A stretch of 64,000 nucleotides of DNA. Origin: an uncultured Tenacibaculum sp. (GTDB lineage: Bacteria; Bacteroidota; Bacteroidia; Flavobacteriales; Flavobacteriaceae). Shown one piece after another: positions 1 to 6,192 of the stretch; the stretch's first letter is position 1; each line of letters begins with the position of its first letter. A model generated the notes under the pieces. It had not been told where the DNA came from, did not search any database, and saw nothing but the letters and a program-made list of their open reading frames with translations. The stretch lies in assembly GCF_947502995.1 (NCBI RefSeq), contig NZ_CANNBW010000014.1:1-64000 (forward strand), in the 5' to 3' direction. The position numbers and the translations under genes are program-made.

Positions 1-2
1 TG

Positions 3-731
3 GTGATACAGATACGTATGCAAATGCCTAGAATAGGAACTCGTAAGTTGTATTATTTACTAAAGGAAGAGTTTAAAGATCAAGGGATAAAAATAGGTAG
101 AGATGCCCTATTTGATTACTTGCGCTCAGAATCTATGTTGATCAAACCTAAAAAGAATTATACTAAAACCACGAACTCTAAACATTGGTTACGCAAATAT
201 CCTAATCTGATTAAAGATAAGAAGGCTGTTAAACCAGAACAATATTTTGTTAGCGATATTACTTATATAAAAAGTAGGGAACGAACCCATTATTTATCTT
301 TGGTAACCGATGCTTTTAGTAGAAAAATTATGGGATATCATTTAAGTGATGATATGAGTGCAGAAAATGTAGTTAAAGCTTTAAATATGGCTATTAAAAA
401 CAGGATTACATCTGGACCTATGATTCATCATTCTGACAGAGGACTACAATACTGTTCAAGAATATATCAGAAAAAGCTAGTAGATAAAGATATAAAACCA
501 TCAATGACTGATGGATATGACTGTTATCAAAATGCTCTAGCAGAAAGAATCAATGGAATCTTGAAACATGAATTTTTAATTTATAAATGTAATACAGGCA
601 AGGAATTGAAAAAACTAATTGAACAATCAATACATGTTTATAATAATTTGAGACCACATTTGAGTTTGAATATGAAAACTCCTAATTTTATACACAACAA
701 AAAACCAGAGAAGCTAGCTTCTCTGGTTTAA
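3..731 (+). CDS. IS3-family transposase (orfB, DDE integrase), 5'-truncated by window
   Basis: This is the catalytic half of an IS3-type transposase, which cuts and joins the element ends. An HTH_21-like segment (about residues 8-55) precedes the rve integrase core. The DDE residues are visible: Asp in SDITYI (about residue 85), Asp in HHSDRG (about 145) and Glu in NALAERING (about 181). The C-terminal YNNLRPHLSL motif is typical. The first codon shown is GTG at position 3 and the frame is open to the window edge. In intact elements orfB is made by frameshift from orfA, so the true start probably lies upstream. No internal stop is seen, so the visible part looks functional. Confidence 0.92.
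   Translation: MIQIRMQMPRIGTRKLYYLLKEEFKDQGIKIGRDALFDYLRSESMLIKPKKNYTKTTNSKHWLRKYPNLIKDKKAVKPEQYFVSDITYIKSRERTHYLSLVTDAFSRKIMGYHLSDDMSAENVVKALNMAIKNRITSGPMIHHSDRGLQYCSRIYQKKLVDKDIKPSMTDGYDCYQNALAERINGILKHEFLIYKCNTGKELKKLIEQSIHVYNNLRPHLSLNMKTPNFIHNKKPEKLASLV
702..729. terminator. Perfect 28-bp palindrome at the transposase stop
   Basis: Positions 702-729 form a perfect palindrome around AAGCTAGCTT, with arms AAACCAGAG and CTCTGGTTT. It ends at the transposase stop codon (729-731). A T-rich tract follows on the plus strand (734-741), and the minus strand also runs into T residues. It can therefore act as a bidirectional terminator for the transposase and for yidC arriving from the other side. 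Confidence 0.6.
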
Positions 732-744
732 ATATTTTTTTAAC

Positions 745-769
745 TGTCAACCTATTTTAGGACGACTCA
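745..769. repeat. Right terminal inverted repeat of the IS element
   Basis: The stretch TGTCAACCTATTTTAGGACG followed by ACTCA ends in CA, as expected for the outer end of an IS3-type element. Its partner at the left end is outside the window, so the repeat is inferred from position and end sequence only. Confidence 0.55.
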
Positions 770-785
770 AAATAAACTAACTGTA

Positions 786-2666
786 TTATTTTTTCTTTTG
801 AGCTCTACGTTGTGCTTCTTGTTGTTCTTGAGCTTGCTTCATAGCAGCATCTAAACGCTCCCTGAATTTACTTTTCTTAACAGGCTTTTTCTTGTTTTCT
901 TCAATTTGAGCATGAATTTTCTTTTCATCAATTACGTAATTCTTAATAACGAACATAATCGTAATCGTTAGTAAGTTAGAAACGAAATAATATAAACTTA
1001 ATCCACTAGCATAATTGTTAAAGAAGAATAACATCATAATAGGAGAGAAGTAAATCATATACTTCATCATCTTACTCATATCTGGCATTCCCTCTTGTGG
1101 CGGAGCTTGCATTGCAGATTGTTGACTTTGGTTCATTTTCATGTAAAAGAAAATTGCAACAGAAGCTAAAATTGGAAATAAACTAATGTGGTCTCCATAA
1201 AAAGGAATCTTGAAAGGAAGTTTAGCAATAATATCATAAGAAGATAAATCTTCAGCCCATAAGAAAGCCTTTTGACGGAAATCTATATTTGTAGGGAAAA
1301 ATTTAAATAAGGCAAAAAATACAGGCATTTGTAATAATGCGGGAATACAACCAGACATCATACTTACCCCAGCTTTGCGTTGTACAGCCATAGTTTCTTG
1401 CTGACGCTTCATTGCGTTTTCTGTACCAGGATACTTTTTATTGATTTCTTCCATTTCAGGACGAATCACTTTCATCTTAGCACTAGATAAATACGATTTG
1501 TATAATACAGGTGATAAGATAATTCTAACAACAATAGTCATTAAAATAATGATTAAACCAAAGTTACCTATAAATCCTTTTAAAACATTAAATACAGGAT
1601 AGAAAACAGTTCTGTTTAAGAATCCGAAAATACCCCAACCTAAATCAGAAATTTCATTTAAATCTGTTCCTTTATATGTACTTAATAAATTATAATCTGT
1701 TGGTCCGTAATACCATTCCATATTATAATTTAATTCACCATTTTTTAAAGCTAATGGCGTATTTAAGCTAAATGTTTTTGTATATATACTGTCTTGATCT
1801 TCACCTAAATAATCAACAGACTTTAATTTTGCATCATTAAAAGGAGTGTCTGTTAATAAAGCAGTAGAGAAGAAGTGTTGTTTATAGGCAACCCATTCTA
1901 CATCATTTACAACTTCATCATCTTTCATTTGTAAATAGTCTACATCTCCATCTTCTTTAAAATAATAGTAAGTATACATATTTTCTGTACGCATACTTTT
2001 TTCTTTACGTAAAGATTTTAATTTCCAGTCTAAGTTAATATTCTGAGAACTATTAATTACGTTACTTAACCCTTGTGAACGAACAGCAAATCCAATTCTG
2101 TAGTCGTTTGGTTTAATTTCGTAACGGTACTCTAAATACTGACCTTCAGAAACTTTAAGTTTCATAGAAAGTACAGTATTTTCTCCATTTTTAGTTTTTT
2201 CTGGAGCAAATAATAAATCTTGAGTGTTTATAGTACGATTATCAGTTGTACCAAAATTGATATTAAAATTTGCATTTTTATTATTAATAATATGTAGTGG
2301 TAAAGAATCGTAAGTCTTGTAATTTTTAATTAAAGCCTTGGTAATTTGTCCACCTTTATTGCTAATAGTTAACTGAACTAATTCATTCTCAATTACTGTT
2401 TCACCATCTTTTCCATTAATGGCACTGTGAGCAAATGCACCTAATTGATTTTTAAAAGCAATTTGTTGTAAAGAATCATTTACTACAATGTTTTTAGTCT
2501 TAGTTGTGTCTAAAACAGTATTTGTAGTAGTAACTTGTTCTGTTGTTGTAGTGTTTGGTTTTTCAGCATCAACTTCAGGCTTATTAGAATTTAAATACCA
2601 TAGTAAAATTCCACCTAATAATAACATTCCTATGAATGAGTTGAAATCAAATTTTTTTTCTTCCAT
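786..2666 (-). CDS. yidC: Membrane protein insertase YidC
   Basis: YidC inserts and folds inner-membrane proteins, alone or with SecYEG. The 626-aa length fits Bacteroidota YidC. An N-terminal membrane anchor (about residues 10-26) is followed by a Thr-rich linker, a large periplasmic domain (about 60-345) and the conserved 60KD_IMP core. The core has membrane segments near 355-390, 438-457, 493-508 and 535-575. The positively charged residue of the hydrophilic groove is visible as Arg381 in VVRIILSP. The C-terminal tail is rich in Lys, Arg and Gln, as expected for ribosome contact. The gene appears monocistronic here, and an IS element ends 16 bp beyond its stop. Confidence 0.97.
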   Translation of the reverse strand: MEEKKFDFNSFIGMLLLGGILLWYLNSNKPEVDAEKPNTTTTEQVTTTNTVLDTTKTKNIVVNDSLQQIAFKNQLGAFAHSAINGKDGETVIENELVQLTISNKGGQITKALIKNYKTYDSLPLHIINNKNANFNINFGTTDNRTINTQDLLFAPEKTKNGENTVLSMKLKVSEGQYLEYRYEIKPNDYRIGFAVRSQGLSNVINSSQNINLDWKLKSLRKEKSMRTENMYTYYYFKEDGDVDYLQMKDDEVVNDVEWVAYKQHFFSTALLTDTPFNDAKLKSVDYLGEDQDSIYTKTFSLNTPLALKNGELNYNMEWYYGPTDYNLLSTYKGTDLNEISDLGWGIFGFLNRTVFYPVFNVLKGFIGNFGLIIILMTIVVRIILSPVLYKSYLSSAKMKVIRPEMEEINKKYPGTENAMKRQQETMAVQRKAGVSMMSGCIPALLQMPVFFALFKFFPTNIDFRQKAFLWAEDLSSYDIIAKLPFKIPFYGDHISLFPILASVAIFFYMKMNQSQQSAMQAPPQEGMPDMSKMMKYMIYFSPIMMLFFFNNYASGLSLYYFVSNLLTITIMFVIKNYVIDEKKIHAQIEENKKKPVKKSKFRERLDAAMKQAQEQQEAQRRAQKKK

Positions 2667-2724
2667 CGATATACGTTAAATGTCAACTTGTCATTTACTC
2701 AAAAAACTGAGTAATAAAACGCGA

Positions 2725-2732
2725 CAAATGTA
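2725..2732 (-). promoter_or_regulatory. Putative -7 box for yidC
   Basis: The minus strand reads TACATTTG, a match to the Bacteroidota sigma-A -7 consensus TAnnTTTG, about 60 bp upstream of the yidC start. No clear -33 TTTG was found at the usual distance, so the call is tentative. Confidence 0.4.
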
Positions 2733-2811
2733 GCAAAACTACATCTTATTTCAGTTGTTTAGTTATAATTAATTTATGTCATATATATAGCGCAAACTAT
2801 GTTCCGTTTTT

Positions 2812-2819
2812 TAAATTTG
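2812..2819 (+). promoter_or_regulatory. Putative -7 box for the cupin gene
   Basis: TAAATTTG matches the Bacteroidota -7 consensus TAnnTTTG and ends 19 bp before the cupin ATG. That would give a very short leader. No convincing -33 box is visible. Confidence 0.4.
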
Positions 2820-2838
2820 TTAAAACTAAATTATTGTA

Positions 2839-3204
2839 ATGGCAAAAAAGTATACAATTCAAAAATCCCCTTTTGTAGTTCCAACAACAGATGGAAAATT
2901 AATCGAAGAACATTTCGGTAATGCTACAGACGGAAACTCGAAAGTAAGTATTGCACACATGGTTGCTCCTGCAGGATGGGCTGAACCTTTTCAAACTCCA
3001 GCATTTGATGAATTTACATATATCATAAAAGGAAAGAAACAATTTATTATTGATGGAGAAACTATAATATTGGAAGCAGGACAATCTATTAAAATAGAAA
3101 AAAACGTTAGAGTACAGTATTCAAACCCTTTTGAAGAAGAATGCGAATATTTAGCAGTTTGTTTACCTGCATTTTCTATTGACTTAGTAAATAGAGAAGA
3201 GTAA
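2839..3204 (+). CDS. Small cupin-domain protein
   Basis: A single-domain cupin of 121 aa with no signal peptide, so probably cytoplasmic. The double-stranded beta-helix covers about residues 40-112. The FDEFTYIIKGKKQF stretch is cupin motif 1, and the GETIILEAGQSIKI to VQYSNP stretch resembles motif 2. The usual metal-binding His pair is not obvious, so an enzymatic role cannot be assigned. It is divergent from yidC and convergent with the first Cys-rich peptide gene, sharing a terminator with it. The sequence alone does not link it to either neighbour. Confidence 0.8.
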   Translation: MAKKYTIQKSPFVVPTTDGKLIEEHFGNATDGNSKVSIAHMVAPAGWAEPFQTPAFDEFTYIIKGKKQFIIDGETIILEAGQSIKIEKNVRVQYSNPFEEECEYLAVCLPAFSIDLVNREE

Positions 3205-3210
3205 AAAATT

Positions 3211-3237
3211 AAACGGTGAGCAAAAAGTTCACCGTTT
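3211..3237. terminator. Bidirectional terminator between cupin and peptide gene
   Basis: A perfect 9-bp stem AAACGGTGA / TCACCGTTT with a 9-nt loop lies between the convergent cupin and peptide genes. T-rich DNA follows on the plus strand, and the A-rich stretch on the other side gives a T-run on the minus strand. Confidence 0.85.
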
Positions 3238-3250
3238 GTTATTTTTGATT

Positions 3251-3466
3251 TTAGAAACCAGTATATCTGCATTCGTAAGTTCCTGGTGTAGGATTGTTGT
3301 CTAAACAAGGACCGCATTCAGTAAAAGGAGCAGTACAAGAGTTTTGACAAGCTCTTAGAGAATGATAATCGCAAGTAGAAGCAATTGGCACAGGACCAAA
3401 TCCACCTAAAATTTCTAATTGTTTTTGTTTACTAAGTTTTTTTCCGATTTCGAATATTTTTTTCAT
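3251..3466 (-). CDS. Double-glycine leader peptide, 6-Cys core (bacteriocin-like)
   Basis: A 71-aa precursor starting at MKKIFEIGKK. A longer in-frame start exists, but this ATG gives the leader seen in the neighbouring paralogs. The leader has the hydrophobic/charged pattern ending in ...QLEILGG, which resembles class II bacteriocin and ComC-type leaders cleaved by C39-peptidase ABC transporters. The proposed mature part is about 49 aa with six cysteines, Pro- and Gly-rich, with no strong hydrophobic stretch. No transporter, peptidase or immunity gene is visible nearby. The product could be a secreted disulfide peptide, a bacteriocin or a signal; the sequence does not decide. It is separated from the next peptide gene by a terminator. 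Confidence 0.75.
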   Translation of the reverse strand: MKKIFEIGKKLSKQKQLEILGGFGPVPIASTCDYHSLRACQNSCTAPFTECGPCLDNNPTPGTYECRYTGF

Positions 3467-3660
3467 GGTTAATATTTTTGAAAAATTAATATTCTGTGAT
3501 GGTTTAAAGACATTCACAGCTTTACGTCTATTTCTTCGCGACAAGAACAATTAAAACTAAACTTTTCATTTTAAAATTTAAATAACTAATTAGTTAATCT
3601 TTATTTAAAATATTATTTGTGTTCATTTTATTAAAAGTTTAATTTAAATAGCAGAAATAA

Positions 3661-3694
3661 AAAAAGGCATACTCTTTTTAGAGCACACCTTTTT
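3661..3694 (-). terminator. Terminator after the three-peptide group
   Basis: An imperfect hairpin (AAAAAGG...CTCT loop AGAG...CCTTTTT) followed by a T-tract on the minus strand. It lies just beyond the stop of the peptide gene at 3723 and separates the three-gene group from the fourth peptide gene. Confidence 0.7.
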
Positions 3695-3722
3695 AATAAA
3701 ATTTTCTTTTCATTATGTCTTA

Positions 3723-3920
3723 TTACTCACAAGCTCCAGTTAAACAGCAGTGAGTTTCTGCAAAACCTAAACAACATCCGTTTGTTCTAGGGAAACCACC
3801 ACAAGACAAACACTGTTGAGCAGAATATTGAGGACAAGTAACTGATATTAATCCTCCACTAATTTCTTGTTGTTCTTTTTTATTTAAGGCTTTACCTAGG
3901 TTTAAAATTGATTTTTTCAT
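3723..3920 (-). CDS. Double-glycine leader peptide, 8-Cys core
   Basis: A 65-aa precursor. The leader MKKSILNLGKALNKKEQQ then EISGG is nearly identical to that of the paralog at 4179-4358, while the following 42 residues share little with it. The mature part holds eight cysteines, including two adjacent CC pairs, in a small Gly/Thr-rich peptide. Conserved leader with divergent core is the usual pattern of ABC-exported bacteriocin-like peptides. It is probably the last gene of a three-gene transcript with 4179-4358 and 3948-4157 (27-bp gap), followed by a terminator. Targets and partners are unknown. Confidence 0.78.
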   Translation of the reverse strand: MKKSILNLGKALNKKEQQEISGGLISVTCPQYSAQQCLSCGGFPRTNGCCLGFAETHCCLTGACE

Positions 3921-3947
3921 AAGTATTAATTTTTAATCGATTACTTA

Positions 3948-4157
3948 TTAAACTATATCAATGCAAACAGATTCTGAAGCAATAATATCAAAAGGTCCAC
4001 AGAATACTTGAACACATATTTGGTTTGAACCACATCCTGTACCGCAGTTTCTATTTCCGCAACCATTAGTTTTTGTTGAAGTTAAACCGCTTCCTTTTAT
4101 TTTTTGTTGTTGTGTTTTACTTAGTAACTTACCTAAATTGAAGATTTGATTTTTCAT
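3948..4157 (-). CDS. Leader peptide with GSG cleavage region, 6-Cys core
   Basis: A 69-aa precursor of the same family. The leader MKNQIFNLGKLLSKTQQQ then KIKGSG carries Gly-Ser-Gly where its paralogs have Gly-Gly; the peptide at 59353 has the same KGSG. The mature part has six cysteines: four packed into a Gly/Asn-rich segment (GCGNRNCGTGCGSNQIC) and two in a more hydrophobic tail ending CIDIV. It is the middle gene of the group, 21 bp after the paralog at 4179-4358 and 27 bp before the one at 3723-3920. Function unknown. Confidence 0.75.
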   Translation of the reverse strand: MKNQIFNLGKLLSKTQQQKIKGSGLTSTKTNGCGNRNCGTGCGSNQICVQVFCGPFDIIASESVCIDIV

Positions 4158-4178
4158 AAATTTGATTTTAATAGAAGA

Positions 4179-4358
4179 TTATTTTTCGTGTGGTCCAGTT
4201 GGTTTTATACCAATAACACAGCCGCAATTTCCAACACCAACACATACCCATTTTCCTCCACTATTTAAACATGCATCTTGCGCTATGCTACCTCCGTTTA
4301 TAGTTTGTTGTTCTTGTTTGTTTAAAGTTTTACCTAAGTTTAAAATTGATTTTTTCAT
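4179..4358 (-). CDS. Double-glycine leader peptide, 4-Cys core
   Basis: A 59-aa precursor. The start chosen is the ATG beginning MKKSILNLGKTLNKQEQQ. The upstream in-frame ATG would add 13 residues not found in the paralogs. The leader ends TINGG. The mature part is about 36 aa with four cysteines (ACLNSGG, WVCVGVGNCGC) and a polar tail GPHEK. It is the first gene of the three-peptide group and lies downstream of the terminator at 4472-4499. Leader and Cys pattern suggest export and disulfide bonding. The activity, if any, is unknown. Confidence 0.75.
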   Translation of the reverse strand: MKKSILNLGKTLNKQEQQTINGGSIAQDACLNSGGKWVCVGVGNCGCVIGIKPTGPHEK

Positions 4359-4471
4359 AAATGTTGATTTATATTTTTGTTCGAAGTAAAATTTCAATTT
4401 TTGAGTAATAAAATCAATAAGGATTTCAGAAGTGTAACACTTTTTTTCAAAAGCGTTTTATTGTAAAAAAG

Positions 4472-4499
4472 AAAGAGAACTCTTAATAGAGTTCTCTTT
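4472..4499 (-). terminator. Strong terminator after the lipoprotein gene
   Basis: A perfect 12-bp stem AAAGAGAACTCT / AGAGTTCTCTTT with a TAAT loop and a run of T on the minus strand. It insulates the lipoprotein gene at 4522 from the peptide genes beyond it. Confidence 0.88.
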
Positions 4500-4521
4500 A
4501 GTAAATGTATGTTATTGTTTA

Positions 4522-5328
4522 TTATCGTTGTAAAAAACCTGAAAAATTAAGTAGTAAGTATTCTTCGTATCTACAATTTGATAAATTAGTGTATGGTCTA
4601 GCTACTATTACATTATCAGTAAAATTATCTAAATAATTATGATTAACTCTATCTACTTCTGTAACTCCATTGTTATCACTTTCTTCAGATATTACTGAAG
4701 AATGATGAAACCCGAAATTAACATCATTATAATTTAATGGATGAGCTGTAGATGTTATTGAATGTGGTAAATGTACAGGAGCTAATGGATGAAGTACTTC
4801 AGGAAAATATAATTCTATACAATTTTCATTTAAAACAGAATTTAAGAAGAATTGCATTGCTCTTTGCGTTAAATTGCTACCTACTGGTGTTAAACAATCA
4901 CCTAAGTCATCTTCGCAAGTAATTAATGGTTTAGGAGGAGTTTGTGTACCGTGAATAGGATCTCTATTAGGAGGACTATTATCTATATGATCTCTTAAAA
5001 TATTTAAAAACTCACTTTTAAAATTCAAATTAGAGCTTTCTCCTATTAATTCGTTTAATGTTACAGATTCTCTTCCTTGTATATAATTAGAAAGTTCCAC
5101 TCTGTTTGTCATTTTAGTCATAATAACTTGTGCGCTGATATAAGATACCCATTGTAGTTTTTTTTGAAGTTGATTATCTTGATTACTATGAGGTATAATA
5201 ATTTGTGATCTTTCGTTTAATTCAAATTCAGCGTTTTTATGATCTAAAATTTCTAATTCTTTAGCACTATCTTCACAAGCAATAGTTAGAAGTACGGAAC
5301 AAATAAAAAGTAATCTTGTTATTTTCAT
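4522..5328 (-). CDS. Lipoprotein of unknown function
   Basis: A 268-aa protein with a type II signal: a charged start, a hydrophobic stretch and the lipobox LLTIAC, giving a lipidated Cys at about residue 18. The rest is polar, with a Pro-rich patch (DNSPPNRDPIHGTQTPPKP, about 115-135) and a His/Asn-rich C-terminal half. No domain was recognised. It lies between the LytTR regulator gene (123 bp upstream, same strand) and the peptide group, with a terminator on the peptide side. It could be co-transcribed with the regulator or have its own promoter. A link to the peptides is possible but unproven. Confidence 0.75.
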   Translation of the reverse strand: MKITRLLFICSVLLTIACEDSAKELEILDHKNAEFELNERSQIIIPHSNQDNQLQKKLQWVSYISAQVIMTKMTNRVELSNYIQGRESVTLNELIGESSNLNFKSEFLNILRDHIDNSPPNRDPIHGTQTPPKPLITCEDDLGDCLTPVGSNLTQRAMQFFLNSVLNENCIELYFPEVLHPLAPVHLPHSITSTAHPLNYNDVNFGFHHSSVISEESDNNGVTEVDRVNHNYLDNFTDNVIVARPYTNLSNCRYEEYLLLNFSGFLQR

Positions 5329-5451
5329 TTTCTACTTGATTTTATATTTTGAATGATCTTACAAGTTATGTATTGTCATTTTAGATGAAAACATGAATTT
5401 CAAATTAGTACAGTTTATTTTCAAATCTGCGATGTGATTTTTAAAATATAT

Positions 5452-6192
5452 TTAAAATATTTTTTCAAGAGTATATTCTTTTCTTCTAGAAGAAACAGGA
5501 ATTTTTATCTCGTTTTTTAATACTAAAAAACCTTTTTTACTATATTTTATTACATGTTTTTTGTTGACTAAATACGATTGATGACAACGAACAAATTTTT
5601 GTTCAGATAATAATTCTTCAACTTTTTTAGCAGATTTAGTAATTACAATTTTATCTGTAATAGATGAGTAAAAGGTAGTGTAATTTCCTTCAGATTTACA
5701 GTATAATATATCATCTTCATGAATTGCAAAAACAGTGTCCGCTGTTTTTAATACAATACGTTTATTAGTGTTCTTGTCATTAAAATACTCGTTTGTTACT
5801 TCTATGGATTTTTCTAGCGTAGTTGTTTGAGTTTTTTGTTGAATAGCTTTATTTACAGCTTCTATAAATTCATCATCATCAATCGGTTTTAATATATAAT
5901 CTAAAGCACCAACTTTTATGGCTTTGATAGCATGTTTGTTAAAACCAGTAATAAAAATGATTTCAAACTTTTTAAAAGTTAATTTATTTAAAATATCAAA
6001 AGCAGTTTGTTGTCCTAGGTTTACATCAAGAAATAGTAAGTCGGGTTGTTCTTTTTCTATAATTAAAACAGCAGTATCAACATCAGATGCTTCCCCAACA
6101 ATATTTATTTTATATATAAAATTTTGTTCTATTTTCTTTTTAACATCGACTCTTACATGTGTTTCATCATCAATTATAATCGCTTTAATCAT
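5452..6192 (-). CDS. LytTR-family response regulator
   Basis: A cytoplasmic DNA-binding response regulator of 246 aa. The receiver domain (1-120) has the acidic pocket IIIDDE, phospho-acceptor Asp56 in LLFLDVNLG and Lys in ILKPID. The LytTR DNA-binding domain covers about 145-246 (SEGNYTTFYS, KKVEELL, VRCHQSYLVN). The start chosen, ATG at 6192, overlaps the kinase stop in the sequence ATGATTAA, which implies translational coupling. A longer in-frame start at 6219 lies inside the kinase gene and is less likely. It pairs with the LytS-like kinase. Targets are unknown; LytTR proteins often regulate peptide, biofilm or envelope genes in other bacteria. Confidence 0.93.
   Translation of the reverse strand: MIKAIIIDDETHVRVDVKKKIEQNFIYKINIVGEASDVDTAVLIIEKEQPDLLFLDVNLGQQTAFDILNKLTFKKFEIIFITGFNKHAIKAIKVGALDYILKPIDDDEFIEAVNKAIQQKTQTTTLEKSIEVTNEYFNDKNTNKRIVLKTADTVFAIHEDDILYCKSEGNYTTFYSSITDKIVITKSAKKVEELLSEQKFVRCHQSYLVNKKHVIKYSKKGFLVLKNEIKIPVSSRRKEYTLEKIF

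Larger units (their letters stand above)
1..769 (+). mobile_element. IS3-family insertion sequence, 3' part
   Basis: This is the right-hand part of an IS3-like element cut by the window edge. It holds the catalytic transposase frame and a right end at about 745-769 that finishes in CA, as IS3-family ends do. Read outward-in, the end starts TGAGTCGTCC. The left end and the small orfA lie outside the window, so completeness cannot be judged. The element ends 16 bp from the stop codon of yidC, so it sits just downstream of an essential gene without breaking it. Confidence 0.85.

Noticed and set aside
3467..3550. N-terminal extension of the first leader peptide (start at 3550)
   Set aside because: The extra 28 residues are very basic and do not occur in the paralogs; the ATG at 3466 gives the family leader.
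4162..4389. Plus-strand open frame of 75 aa across the peptide gene at 4179
   Set aside because: It is antisense to a peptide gene with a clear leader, has no start context or family signal, and is Pro/Phe-rich as expected of a reversed Cys/Gly frame.
5410..5418. Single LytTR-like half site ACAGTTTAT upstream of the lipoprotein gene
   Set aside because: LytTR proteins need two direct repeats about one turn apart; no second copy was found, and a single match is expected by chance in AT-rich DNA.
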